Assembly (NCBI RefSeq): GCF_002161175.1
Contig: NZ_NFMA01000011.1
Location: 28,155 to 92,154, forward strand
Reading direction: 5' to 3'
DNA: 64,000 nt
Source: Flavonifractor sp. An100
GTDB taxonomy: Bacteria > Bacillota > Clostridia > Oscillospirales > Oscillospiraceae
Of the stretch, positions 33,000 through 41,690 are shown piece by piece. The notes beneath the pieces are model-generated. The model had not been told where the DNA came from and searched no databases. It was given only the letters and a program-made list of their open reading frames with translations. How positions within the stretch are numbered: position 1 is the stretch's first letter; the number at the start of each line of letters is the position of its first letter. A program made the translations under genes and the position numbers.

Positions 33000-34234
33000 A
33001 TGTGACCCAGTCCTTCCGTCTGGCCCTCAAATCCCTGGTCACCAGCAAAATGCGTTCCCTGCTCACCATGCTGGGCATCATCATCGGAGTGGCCGCCGTC
33101 ATCATCATCATTTCCCTGGGCAATGGCCTGCAGGGGATGATCGACGAGCAGGTAGACAAATTGGGCATTAACACCATCATGACCTACACCTGGGGCCGGG
33201 GAGACGGCAGCACCATGGACCTGGACCCCAAGGACATGTACCGTCTGGTGGAGGAGAATCCCCAGGTGCTCTCCGGGGTGTCCCCCTACGTCAGCTTTCA
33301 GGCTGCCATCCGCAAGGGGGATGACAAGTTCGACAAAACCAGCCTCTATGGGGTCAGCGAGGTCATGTTCAACCCCAACACCGGAGCCACCATCGATGGG
33401 GGCGAGCGCATCGCCCAGGGCCGCTTCCTCTCCTACCTGGACGTGGAGCGGCGGCAGCCGGTGTGCGTCATCGGGGCCTATTTGGCCCAGGAGGGCTTTG
33501 GGGGAGACGCCCTGGGCAAGAAACTGTCCATTAACGGCGCCTCCTACACCGTCATCGGGGTGCTGGAGCAGATTCGGGAGAGTATGGATAAGGGCGGCCC
33601 GGACGACCAGATTTACCTCCCCTATGAAAACGCCCTGGAGCTGATGGGAGCCCGGTATGTGACCCTCTATATGTTTACCAGCACATCTGGCGCCACAGCC
33701 GGGGCTGCCAAGGAGGTCATTAACGCCTTCCTCCTAAACCATTTCCAAGACCCGGACGCCTACTACACCCAGACCATGGAGGAGCAGGCCGCCATGATCA
33801 ATACCATGATGGGAGTGGCCATGGGGGTGCTGGTGGCCATCGCCGCCATCTCCCTGGTGGTGGGGGGCATCGGCATTATGAATATTATGCTGGTCTCCGT
33901 TACCGAGCGCACCCGGGAGATCGGCATCCGCAAGTCCCTGGGGGCCAAACGGCGGGATATCCGCATGCAGTTTATCATTGAGGCGGGCACCACCTCAGCC
34001 ATCGGCGGGGTGCTGGGCATCGCCTTCGGCGGGCTGCTGGCCACCGCCCTGGGCTCCCTGTTTGGGGGGATGCTGTCGGCCCAGATGAATGGGGCCACCT
34101 TCAGCGCCACCCCCAATCTGGAGGCCATTGCCGTCAGCTTTGGCGTGTCGGTGGGCATCGGGGTGCTCTTTGGCTACCTGCCCGCCAATAAGGCGGCCAA
34201 GCTCAATCCCATCGACGCCCTGCGTTATGACTGA
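32996..34234 (+). CDS. MacB-type ABC transporter permease (FtsX domain)
   Basis: The 412-residue permease has a first membrane helix at about 20-42, a large extracytoplasmic MacB-PCD domain, and three C-terminal helices with the FtsX motif TERTREIGIRKSLGAKRRDI. The architecture matches permeases that export peptides, antibiotics or lipids with an HlyD partner. It lies 18 nt before the SLH protein gene. Confidence 0.94.
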   Translation: MNVTQSFRLALKSLVTSKMRSLLTMLGIIIGVAAVIIIISLGNGLQGMIDEQVDKLGINTIMTYTWGRGDGSTMDLDPKDMYRLVEENPQVLSGVSPYVSFQAAIRKGDDKFDKTSLYGVSEVMFNPNTGATIDGGERIAQGRFLSYLDVERRQPVCVIGAYLAQEGFGGDALGKKLSINGASYTVIGVLEQIRESMDKGGPDDQIYLPYENALELMGARYVTLYMFTSTSGATAGAAKEVINAFLLNHFQDPDAYYTQTMEEQAAMINTMMGVAMGVLVAIAAISLVVGGIGIMNIMLVSVTERTREIGIRKSLGAKRRDIRMQFIIEAGTTSAIGGVLGIAFGGLLATALGSLFGGMLSAQMNGATFSATPNLEAIAVSFGVSVGIGVLFGYLPANKAAKLNPIDALRYD

Positions 34235-34252
34235 TATAAGGAGTGTTTCTGC

Positions 34253-36139
34253 ATGAAAAAGCCCGTTTTGGCCGTCCTTCTGGCGACCTGCCTCTCCCTG
34301 TCGCTGATCCTCCCTGCCACCGCGGCCTCCTCCGCCGCTCCCACCGACGAGGCCGCCCAGGTGGTCAACGCCCTAGGGATCATGGTGGGGGACGCCCAGG
34401 GAAATATGAACCTTTATAACCTGGTGACCCGGGCGGAGTTCATTACCATGGCGGTGAAGGCTACCCCCGGCGGGGAGCAGATCGGCCAGGCAGCCACCTC
34501 CCCCTATCCCGACGTGACCTGGAGCCACTGGGCCTCGGGCTATGTGGAGGCCGGGGTGGCCCAGGGCCTCATCTCCGGCTACTCTGACGGCACCTTCCGC
34601 CCCTCTAGCACCATCCGCCTGGCGGAGGGAGTGACCATTGCCCTGCGGCTGCTGGGCTACGCTCCGGAGGACTTCTCCGGAGCCTATCCCACGGGCCAGA
34701 TGGCCATGTACCGCAGCCTGAACCTGGACGCGGGGGTGACGGTCACCCGGCCCACCGACCCCATGAAGCGGCTGGACGCCATGTACCTCTTCTATAACCT
34801 GATGACCGCCAAGACCAAGGAGGGGACCCCCTACCTGGAGACGCTGGGCCACAAGCTCAACGAGAGCGGAGAGATCGACCTGGTCTCCCTCATCAACGAC
34901 CAGATGGAGGGGCCGGTGGTGGCCCAAGGGAACTGGCAATCGTCCATCCCCTTCTCCCTCAGCGGCGCCAAGGTTTACCGCCAAGGGAAGACGTCCACCC
35001 TGTCTGCGGTGCAGAGCCAGGATGTGGTGTACTGGAACCGATCCATGAACACCATCTGGGCATACAGCGACCGTCTCACCGGTACCATTCAGGCCCTGGA
35101 GCCCTCCTCCTCCAGCCCCACCTCTGTGACGGTGGCGGGCCGCACCTGCAAGATCGAAACGGCCGCCGCGGCCTATGCCCTGTCTGATCTGGGAGCGTAT
35201 TCCCTGGGTGACACCGTCACCCTGCTGCTGGGCCGGGACGGCCAGGTAGCCGCTGTGGTAGGCGGAGCGGCAGCGGGAGCGGTGGACAGCGCCAAGGAGA
35301 TGGTGGGTGTAGTCACCGCCATTGAGAACGCCTCCTACTCCGACGGCAAGGGGGGCACCTATACCGCCCGCACCGCCGTGGTAATAGCCACCAACGGCCA
35401 GCCCTACCGCTATGAGGCCCCCTCGGGACTGCGGGAGGGCAGTCTGGTGCGGATCACCGCCTCGGACCAGGCGGGAGGGGTCACCCTGCGCAGCCTGGGG
35501 ACTGTGGGACTGACCGGAAAGGTGAATGCCGCCGGGACCAAGGTGGGCAACTATGCCTTTGCCGATGGGGCGGAGATTCTGGATGTGAGCGAGGGCCTGG
35601 GGGTGCGGGTATACCCCAGCCGTCTGATTGGGGTGGATTTGACGGGGAGTGTCAAATACTACACCCTGGATGCTGCCGGGGATATCGACCGCATGATTCT
35701 GGATGGAGTGACGGGAGATATGTACCAGTACGGCCTGCTCACCAATCTGGATGAGACCCAGGTGGGCGAGAACAGCTTCCTGTATGCCTACCAGTTCGAC
35801 ATAGGCGGTCAGACGGGGACCATCCCCCAGAGCAGCACCCGGCTGCCGGTGTCCCAGACCGGGCCCATCCGCCTGAAGGGCACAGTGCAGAGCCCGGAGG
35901 GGCTATACCCGCTGACCTCGGCCAAAACGGGCACCGTCAGCGGCAACCAGTTTGTGTCGGGGAACAACCGCTATACCCTCTCGGACAATGTGGCGGTCTA
36001 TGAGCAGCGGGGTACCAGCTACTACCTCTCCTCCCTATCCCGGGTGAAGGAGGGGGGCTACACCCTCACCGGCTGGTATGACCAGACCGACGCCAACGGC
36101 GGCCGGATTCGGGTCATCATCGCCAAAGGGAGCAAATAA
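34253..36139 (+). CDS. SLH-domain surface protein
   Basis: The 628-residue protein has a classic signal peptide (about residues 1-25 with an AAS cleavage region) and S-layer-homology repeats over about residues 35-190 (YPDVTWSHWASGYVEAGVAQGLISGYSDGTF-type units). A long beta-rich part with low similarity to known folds follows. SLH domains bind secondary cell-wall polymers. Its place at the end of the exporter operon, under the same MerR-type promoter, suggests that it works with, or sits outside, the MacAB-like pump. Confidence 0.88.
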   Translation: MKKPVLAVLLATCLSLSLILPATAASSAAPTDEAAQVVNALGIMVGDAQGNMNLYNLVTRAEFITMAVKATPGGEQIGQAATSPYPDVTWSHWASGYVEAGVAQGLISGYSDGTFRPSSTIRLAEGVTIALRLLGYAPEDFSGAYPTGQMAMYRSLNLDAGVTVTRPTDPMKRLDAMYLFYNLMTAKTKEGTPYLETLGHKLNESGEIDLVSLINDQMEGPVVAQGNWQSSIPFSLSGAKVYRQGKTSTLSAVQSQDVVYWNRSMNTIWAYSDRLTGTIQALEPSSSSPTSVTVAGRTCKIETAAAAYALSDLGAYSLGDTVTLLLGRDGQVAAVVGGAAAGAVDSAKEMVGVVTAIENASYSDGKGGTYTARTAVVIATNGQPYRYEAPSGLREGSLVRITASDQAGGVTLRSLGTVGLTGKVNAAGTKVGNYAFADGAEILDVSEGLGVRVYPSRLIGVDLTGSVKYYTLDAAGDIDRMILDGVTGDMYQYGLLTNLDETQVGENSFLYAYQFDIGGQTGTIPQSSTRLPVSQTGPIRLKGTVQSPEGLYPLTSAKTGTVSGNQFVSGNNRYTLSDNVAVYEQRGTSYYLSSLSRVKEGGYTLTGWYDQTDANGGRIRVIIAKGSK

Positions 36140-36141
36140 AA

Positions 36142-36180
36142 AATAAGGGGAACGGTCCACGGGCCGTTCCCCTTATTTTC
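36142..36180. terminator. Bidirectional terminator
   Basis: A 14-bp perfect stem, AATAAGGGGAACGG (36142-36155) with CCGTTCCCCTTATT (36164-36177), has A/T flanks on both sides. It separates the convergent SLH and VanY-like genes. Confidence 0.92.
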
Positions 36181-36203
36181 ATGATTGAGTGTTGGTATTT
36201 CTG

Positions 36204-37274
36204 TTAGACCCGTAGAAAAACGGACTCCTGGCAGTCCGGCCCGGACTCAGCCAACGGACCGAGGGGTAGAGCGTAGGAACCGGGGACCGCCTGATAGGCC
36301 AGATACTCATCATAAGTCAGGCCCAGCTGGGTACACACCTGGGCGACCTCCACCCCTACATAGCGGTAGTGCCAGGGCTCGAAGCGATAGCCAGTAATCT
36401 CCTGCTTCCCCTCGGGGTAGCGGAGAACAAAGCCAAACTGGGCGCAGTGCTCCTGAAGCCAGGCGTATTCCGCCGTGTCCTCAAAGTGGGCGCGGGAGCT
36501 GGCGGTGTTGATGTCCAGCGCCAGGCCGGTCTGGTGCTCGGAGTGGCCGGGGCGGGCGGAGAAGGTGTCGGCCAGCGCCTGGCCGCTTTCCGCCACATAC
36601 CGCTGGTAGAGCTGTTCCTGGTAGGAGTAGGAGCGGTAGGCAGATACGCTGCGCAGCGAAATACCATCTGCCCGGGCGGCGTCTGCCATCTGGACAAAGG
36701 ACTGAGCAGCCTGGGGGGTGAGGGAGCCGATGCCGTAGCGCGGTTTCAGGGCGGTGAGCTCAGGGACATAGTCGGCAGGGAGGGCAGAATACTTATTTAC
36801 CAGGACCAGTGGGTCTGCGGGATCGGAGAGAACAATGGGGTCCTGATAAAAGGGGCGGTCCAGCCCCAGATTGACCTGAACCACAGCTTCTAGAGGGGAA
36901 AACTCGGGGTGGTCCAGAGCGTAGGTCTGGTAGCGGTCCAAGTACTCCAGGCGGCAGTTGGGCAGAGACAGGAAGGTCAGCTGGGAAAGGGACCACTGTC
37001 CCTCCTCCAGCTGCTGGGCCAGCTGGGGCCCCAGGCGGGTGTATAGCAGGGCACAGGCCTGGGAGGAAAAGCCCAGCTCCGTCAGCTGGGAGCAAATGTC
37101 ACGATAAGTCAGCCACTCCTGCCGCTCCTGGGACAGGGGCGAGGGAGCGGAGACGGCGGGAACGCAGTCCAGGGGGTTGAACTTGGCAGAGACAGAGATG
37201 GGAGAGAGAAGAAGTGTTGTCCCAAGCAGTAGGGCCGACAGCTTGACTGCCGCGGGGGAGGGGTAGGTAGGCAT
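36204..37274 (-). CDS. VanY-like D-alanyl-D-alanine carboxypeptidase
   Basis: The 356-residue protein has a signal peptide (VKLSALLLGTTLLLSPISVSA) and a C-terminal peptidase M15B domain. Visible metal/active residues lie in SAYRSYSYQ, SARPGHSEHQTGLALDI and EPWHYRYVG. Such enzymes trim the terminal D-Ala of peptidoglycan stem peptides. The N-terminal part (about 35-190) is unassigned. ATG 37274 follows AAGGAG; the longer frame to 37499 enters the upstream gene. It is the third gene of a minus-strand operon. Confidence 0.88.
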   Translation of the reverse strand: MPTYPSPAAVKLSALLLGTTLLLSPISVSAKFNPLDCVPAVSAPSPLSQERQEWLTYRDICSQLTELGFSSQACALLYTRLGPQLAQQLEEGQWSLSQLTFLSLPNCRLEYLDRYQTYALDHPEFSPLEAVVQVNLGLDRPFYQDPIVLSDPADPLVLVNKYSALPADYVPELTALKPRYGIGSLTPQAAQSFVQMADAARADGISLRSVSAYRSYSYQEQLYQRYVAESGQALADTFSARPGHSEHQTGLALDINTASSRAHFEDTAEYAWLQEHCAQFGFVLRYPEGKQEITGYRFEPWHYRYVGVEVAQVCTQLGLTYDEYLAYQAVPGSYALPLGPLAESGPDCQESVFLRV

Positions 37275-37329
37275 GGCAGGAACTCCTTTGGGGCGGTGTG
37301 GGCCCCATATGTCGGTGTAAAAGAATCCA

Positions 37330-37989
37330 TCATTTCCCACACAGGGAGAAAAAGTGAGCAAAGAGGGGGGCACCGTCCACCGTATCCGCACGTCGGCGGG
37401 CAAAGGACATGCGCTCGGGGTGGAACTGGACAGCAAAAATGGGCAGGGAGGGGTGCTCCAGCCCTTCCACAAAGCCCGCCTCGCCCCAGGCGGTGGCAAT
37501 CAAACCAGCGCCCAGATGGTCCACTGCCTGGTGGTGGGAGCTGTTGACAGGAAAGATGTAGCCGTAGAGCCGGTGGAGCAGGGAGCCTTCCGCGGCGCGG
37601 ATGGGGTGGACACAGTCCTCCTTACCGCCCCCGTGGAAGGGGCGCACAAGAGGGGGCAGATCCTGGACCAGGGTGCCGCCCAGAGCCACGTTAATCAGCT
37701 GCATCCCCCGGCAGATGCCAAAGATGGGCTTTCCAGCCTGGAGGAAGGCGTGAAACAGCTCCAGCTCCGCTTGGTCCCGCACCGGGTCCGGGGGCTGGGA
37801 GCCCTGGTTGGCCTGGCCATAGCGGGCGGGGTCAATGTCTCCGCCTCCGCATAGGAGCAGTCCGTCACAGCTCAGGTCGGGCTGGGGCGCGTAGCCCGCC
37901 ACGGCAATCCCACCCAGCCGCTCCACGGCGGAGCAGTAATTGGTCAGGGGACTGGGACTGCCCGAAATCTGAATGCGGGGGGAGCTCAT
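37330..37989 (-). CDS. Gamma-glutamyl-gamma-aminobutyrate hydrolase-like (peptidase C26)
   Basis: The 219-residue protein is a class I glutamine-amidotransferase-like hydrolase: oxyanion region LLCGGGDIDPARYG, nucleophile Cys in GICRGMQ, and His in VQFHPE. The family includes PuuD and spermidine-linked or cell-wall gamma-glutamyl hydrolases. Its start overlaps the stop of the upstream kinase-like gene (ATGA). Because a VanY-like gene follows, a peptidoglycan-turnover role is possible but unproven. Confidence 0.88.
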   Translation of the reverse strand: MSSPRIQISGSPSPLTNYCSAVERLGGIAVAGYAPQPDLSCDGLLLCGGGDIDPARYGQANQGSQPPDPVRDQAELELFHAFLQAGKPIFGICRGMQLINVALGGTLVQDLPPLVRPFHGGGKEDCVHPIRAAEGSLLHRLYGYIFPVNSSHHQAVDHLGAGLIATAWGEAGFVEGLEHPSLPIFAVQFHPERMSFARRRADTVDGAPLFAHFFSLCGK

Positions 37990-38630
37990 GGCTTCCCCTG
38001 CCCGGCAAGGGCGCCCTGGGCGGCCCGGGCCTGGACCAGGGCGGCAATCAGCTCCACAGCTCCGTCCACGCCGGTGGTGGAGGAGTTCAGGGTCAGGTCA
38101 TACCGGCGCATGTCACCCCAGGTGTGGCCGGTGTAGTAGTTGTAGTAATTGGAGCGGCCCCGGTCCATTTGGAGGATGCGGCGCTCCATATCGTCAGAGG
38201 GGATGTGGTACTCCTCCACGCAGCGCTTGACCCGACTGGGGAGATCGGCGTGGACAAAGACCTTCAGGCACTCCGGCCGCTCTCCCAGCACGTAGTCGCT
38301 ACAGCGGCCTACAATGACGCATGATCCCTCGTCGGCCAGCTCCCGAATCACCTCGGCCTGGGCAAAGAACGCCTGGTGGCTGACCGGCACACCCTGGTTG
38401 GCGAAGGCGGGCACCCCAATTCCAATGGGGGCAATGGACAGGTGGAACCGGCTGCGGGCACGCTCCTCGGCCCGGGCGATAAAGTCGGGGGAAAGCCCAC
38501 TCTTCTCCGAGGTCTTTTGAATGAGAGTGCGGTCGTAGCAGGGGATGCCCAGACGGGCGGCCAGACGCTTACCGATCAGCCGTCCGCCGCTGCCGAATTC
38601 TCGGCTGATGGAAATAACATAATTGCTCAT
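37986..38630 (-). CDS. Cytidylate kinase-like protein
   Basis: The 214-residue protein begins VISISREFGSGGRLIGKRLA, the P-loop form of the cytidylate-kinase-like family (AAA_26), and has VIVGRCSDYVL with a phosphate-binding arginine. Many Clostridia carry this paralogue in addition to Cmk; its substrate is not known. ATG 38630 follows GGAGGGAG; the longer frame to 38813 is the non-coding leader. A strong promoter is at 38715-38743. Confidence 0.88.
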   Translation of the reverse strand: MSNYVISISREFGSGGRLIGKRLAARLGIPCYDRTLIQKTSEKSGLSPDFIARAEERARSRFHLSIAPIGIGVPAFANQGVPVSHQAFFAQAEVIRELADEGSCVIVGRCSDYVLGERPECLKVFVHADLPSRVKRCVEEYHIPSDDMERRILQMDRGRSNYYNYYTGHTWGDMRRYDLTLNSSTTGVDGAVELIAALVQARAAQGALAGQGKP

Positions 38631-38714
38631 GGAACTCCCTCCTGCTGGTTGAACTGATCCCGGACAGCATTGCCGTCCGGGCCCTTGGGAATTGGTCACT
38701 ATGACTATACTTAT

Positions 38715-38743
38715 ATTATAGCGGAACAGCGGGAAAATGACAA
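38715..38743 (-). promoter_or_regulatory. Promoter of the kinase-like/C26/VanY operon
   Basis: On the minus strand TTGTCA (38743-38738), a 17-bp spacer and a perfect TATAAT (38720-38715). Confidence 0.8.
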
Positions 38744-38866
38744 CGATAATCTGCATTCTCACAAAGCAAACTGGAAAGACATGGGAAATAATGGAACAAA
38801 TTACACAAATCAAGAAGTAAAAATTTTACAAATCCTTGCATTTCAGTGGGAAATGGGAGCGGAGTC

Positions 38867-38895
38867 TTGCGTAGAAGGGGAAAAGGCGGTATGAT
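38867..38895 (+). promoter_or_regulatory. Promoter of the LacI-family gene
   Basis: TTGCGT (38867-38872), a 17-bp spacer and TATGAT (38890-38895). The operator lies immediately downstream. Confidence 0.65.
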
Positions 38896-38906
38896 AAGCA
38901 TAAAAC

Positions 38907-38920
38907 TGGAAACGGTTCCA
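38907..38920 (+). promoter_or_regulatory. LacI-type operator
   Basis: TGGAAACGGTTCCA is a near-perfect CG-centred palindrome of LacI/CcpA type, 12 nt downstream of the -10 element, ideally placed for autorepression. Confidence 0.7.
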
Positions 38921-38943
38921 AATTGCGGAAGGAGGGATGCGCC

Positions 38944-39993
38944 GTGGGGAATCTCACCATTCGGGACATTGCCCGTCTGTCCGGCTGCGGGATAGCCACG
39001 GTGTCCCGGGTGCTCAATCATCTGCCCGGAGTGAGCGAGCAAAAGCGCAAACGGGTGCTGGCCGTGGTGGAAGAGCAGGGCTTTCAGCCCAATAATAACG
39101 CCAAACATCTCAAGCTCCAGGGGGGCATGGGGGTGGCTATGGTGGTTAAAGGTACCCAGAATATGCTCCTGGGAGCCATTGCCGAGCGGATGCAGACCCA
39201 GCTGCGGGATTGCGGCTGGGAGGCGGCGGTGTACTATTTGGATGAGGAGTCGGATGAGGTGGCCTACGCTCTGGGGCTATGCCGGGAGCGAAAACCGCTG
39301 GGGATCCTGTTTTTAGGGGGAGAACCCAGCTGCTTTCAGAAGGGATTTCTGGACGTTCAGGTCCCCTGTGTCCTGGTGACCAACCGGGCCCAGGAGCTGG
39401 CCTTTTCCAATTTGTCCTCCGTCACCACGGACGATGAGGCGGCTGCGGCCCAGGTCATTGGTTACCTGGCCCAAAAGGGGCACTGGCAGATCGGACTGTT
39501 GGGCGGCAATCCGGCCCACTCCCAGGTCAGTGCCCGGCGAGTCCAGGGCTGCCGCAGGGCGATGGAGGAGCTGGGCTTGCCCTTTGAGGAGGAGCTACAG
39601 TGGGAGTGCTGCCGCTACGCGGTGGCCGACGCCTACGAGGCAGCGGGACGGCTGCTGGACCGCTGCCCTCAGATCACCGCCCTGTTTGCCATGAGTGACG
39701 TCATTGCCCTGGGAGCTCTGCGGGCGCTGGCAGACCGGGGGCTGGAGGTGCCCCGGGATCTGTCCGTGGTGGGTTATGACGGCATCCCCCTGGCGGGCTA
39801 CTCCATTCCCCGCCTGACCACAGTGGCCCAGGACGTGGAGCGGCTGGCCGGTGAGGGTGTGGAACTGCTGCTGGAGGCCATGAGCCACCCGGAGCGGGAG
39901 GCGGTCCACCGGGTGGTGCCCTTCCACCTGGTGGAGGGGGAGAGTGTGGCGCCCCCCAAGCATCATCCAAGAAAGGAAGAGGACAGAGCGTGA
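38944..39993 (+). CDS. LacI-family transcriptional regulator (maltose/glycogen type)
   Basis: The 349-residue repressor has a LacI helix-turn-helix (TIRDIARLSGCGIATVSRVLN) and a periplasmic-binding-protein-like ligand domain with AMSDVIALGALRAL and VVGYDGIPLAGY. GTG 38944 lies 7 nt after AAGGAGGG. Its stop overlaps the malQ start, so it is co-transcribed with amylomaltase and probably controls alpha-glucan use. The ligand is inferred to be maltose or a maltodextrin-related sugar. Confidence 0.9.
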   Translation: MGNLTIRDIARLSGCGIATVSRVLNHLPGVSEQKRKRVLAVVEEQGFQPNNNAKHLKLQGGMGVAMVVKGTQNMLLGAIAERMQTQLRDCGWEAAVYYLDEESDEVAYALGLCRERKPLGILFLGGEPSCFQKGFLDVQVPCVLVTNRAQELAFSNLSSVTTDDEAAAAQVIGYLAQKGHWQIGLLGGNPAHSQVSARRVQGCRRAMEELGLPFEEELQWECCRYAVADAYEAAGRLLDRCPQITALFAMSDVIALGALRALADRGLEVPRDLSVVGYDGIPLAGYSIPRLTTVAQDVERLAGEGVELLLEAMSHPEREAVHRVVPFHLVEGESVAPPKHHPRKEEDRA

Positions 39994-41519
39994 GACAGGC
40001 GGGAATTTTAATGCACCTTACCTCCCTGCCCTCCCCCTGGGGAATTGGAACCATGGGGGAACAGGCCAGGGAGTTTGTGGATTTTCTTCAGGCGGGAGGA
40101 CAGTCCTGCTGGCAGATTCTGCCCCTGGGGCAGACCAGCTATGGGGACTCCCCCTACCAATCCTTCTCCTCCTATGGAGGAAACCCTTATCTGATCGACC
40201 TGGACCAGCTGGCCCAGGAGGGCCTGCTGGAGCCGGAGGAATATCAAAACCGGCCCTGGGGGCAGGACGAGCAGCGGGTGGACTATGGCCTACTCTATGA
40301 GCAGCGCTACCCGGTGCTGCGCCTGGCCTGCCACCGGCTGTTGAACCAGCAGGGGGAGGCCCTTTCCACCTTCTGCCAGCAGCATCAGGACTGGCTGGAG
40401 GACTACGCCCTGTTCATGGCTTTGAAAGAGAAGCACGGCAGGGTCTGCTGGCAGGAGTGGCCGGAAGAGGAGCGGCTGCGCCGTCCCCAGGCACTGGAGC
40501 GGGCCCGGAAGGAGCTGGCAGAAGAGATCTCCTTCTGGAAGGGAGTGCAGTACCTGTTCCACCGGCAGTGGGCGCAGCTGAAGGCCTATGCCAATGGGAA
40601 AGGAATTTCCATCATCGGAGACCTGCCCATCTACGTGGCCGCCGACAGCGCCGACGTCTGGGCCCATCCGGAGCAGTTCCAGCTGGACGAGGAGGGGCGG
40701 CCCACCCAGGTGGCGGGCTGTCCGCCGGATGCCTTTACCGCCGACGGACAGCTGTGGGGCAACCCCCTGTTTAACTGGGAACGGATGAGAGGGGAGGGCT
40801 ACCGCTGGTGGCTGGACCGCATCCGGTTCCAGTTCCGGCTGTTTGACGTGCTGCGCATCGACCACTTCCGGGGCTTTGACGCCTACTACGCCATCCCCTA
40901 CGGAGAAAAGACTGCCCGGAACGGCAGCTGGAAAAAGGGACCTGGGCTGGAGTTCTTCCAGGCGGTGGAGAAGGAGCTGGGGAAGCGGGCCATTATTGCC
41001 GAGGACCTGGGCTTTCTCACCCCATCGGTGCGGCAGCTGCTCCGGGATACGGGATACCCGGGGATGAAGGTGCTCCAGTTTGCCTTTGACAGCCGGGAGC
41101 GGGGCAGCGACTACCTGCCCCACTGCTACCCCACCCACTGCGTGGTCTATACCGGCACCCACGACAACGACACCATCCAGGGGTGGATGGCCTCTGCTCC
41201 CCGGAAGACGGCGGCCTACGCCCGGGACTACCTGCGCCTGACCAAGGGGGAAGGCTACCACTGGGGCATGATGCGCTCGGCCTGGGCCTCGGCGGCGGAG
41301 CTGGCGGTGATGCAGATGCAGGACCTGCTGGGGCTGGGCAGCCAGGCCCGGATGAATACCCCCTCTACCCTGGGGGACAACTGGCAGTGGAGGTGCCCGG
41401 CGGGGAGCTTCACGCCCAAGCTGGCCCGGCGACTGCGCCGGGAGATGAAGGTCTACCAGCGCCTGCCCGAGCAGAACCGGGAGGAGAGGGACCAGGAGAA
41501 AGCGTCAAAGGCTTTATAA
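39990..41519 (+). CDS. malQ: 4-alpha-glucanotransferase (amylomaltase)
   Basis: The 509-residue GH77 enzyme transfers alpha-1,4-glucan segments. Conserved parts are MHLTSLPSPWGIGTMG, LRIDHFRGFDAYYAIP with the nucleophile Asp, AEDLGFLTPSV with the general acid Glu, and YTGTHDNDT. GTG 39990 overlaps the stop of the regulator gene (GTGA). It works with glycogen phosphorylase downstream to channel maltodextrins into glucose 1-phosphate. Confidence 0.96.
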   Translation: MRQAGILMHLTSLPSPWGIGTMGEQAREFVDFLQAGGQSCWQILPLGQTSYGDSPYQSFSSYGGNPYLIDLDQLAQEGLLEPEEYQNRPWGQDEQRVDYGLLYEQRYPVLRLACHRLLNQQGEALSTFCQQHQDWLEDYALFMALKEKHGRVCWQEWPEEERLRRPQALERARKELAEEISFWKGVQYLFHRQWAQLKAYANGKGISIIGDLPIYVAADSADVWAHPEQFQLDEEGRPTQVAGCPPDAFTADGQLWGNPLFNWERMRGEGYRWWLDRIRFQFRLFDVLRIDHFRGFDAYYAIPYGEKTARNGSWKKGPGLEFFQAVEKELGKRAIIAEDLGFLTPSVRQLLRDTGYPGMKVLQFAFDSRERGSDYLPHCYPTHCVVYTGTHDNDTIQGWMASAPRKTAAYARDYLRLTKGEGYHWGMMRSAWASAAELAVMQMQDLLGLGSQARMNTPSTLGDNWQWRCPAGSFTPKLARRLRREMKVYQRLPEQNREERDQEKASKAL

Positions 41520-41533
41520 ACGCGTTTTTTCAA

Positions 41534-41547
41534 AGGAAACGTTTTAA
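41534..41547 (+). promoter_or_regulatory. Second LacI-type operator
   Basis: AGGAAACGTTTTAA contains the perfect palindrome AAACGTTT and resembles the operator at 38907. It lies about 49 nt upstream of the glgP -35 element. Confidence 0.45.
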
Positions 41548-41595
41548 AAATTGTTAAATTTTAGTGAAATTGGGAAGCCTTTGGGCAGAAATGAT

Positions 41596-41625
41596 TTGAC
41601 GCAGGCTGGTGTAGACTGATATACT
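41596..41625 (+). promoter_or_regulatory. Promoter of glgP
   Basis: TTGACG (41596-41601), an 18-bp spacer and TATACT (41620-41625). The transcribed leader contains a hairpin CGACCT/AGGTCG (41655-41671) just ahead of the ribosome site. Confidence 0.7.
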
Positions 41626-41690
41626 GTCGCCAGAACAAAAAGTGGAATTAGTTCCGACCTGGGTTAGGTCGAAAAGGGAGAGTATCACAG

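Larger units (their letters stand above)
38631..38943. other. Divergent regulatory region
   Basis: The 313-nt gap between the kinase-like gene and the LacI-family gene holds a promoter for each and a LacI-type operator. A hairpin CCCGGAC/GTCCGGG (about 38663-38685) lies in the leader of the kinase-like gene. No gene is supported here. Confidence 0.7.

Noticed and set aside
37275..37499. N-terminal extension of the VanY-like frame
   Set aside because: It lies over the end of the upstream C26 gene; the signal peptide and ribosome site fix the start at 37274.
38670..38894. 74-codon plus-strand frame in the divergent regulatory region
   Set aside because: It spans two promoters and a hairpin and has no start context or homology.
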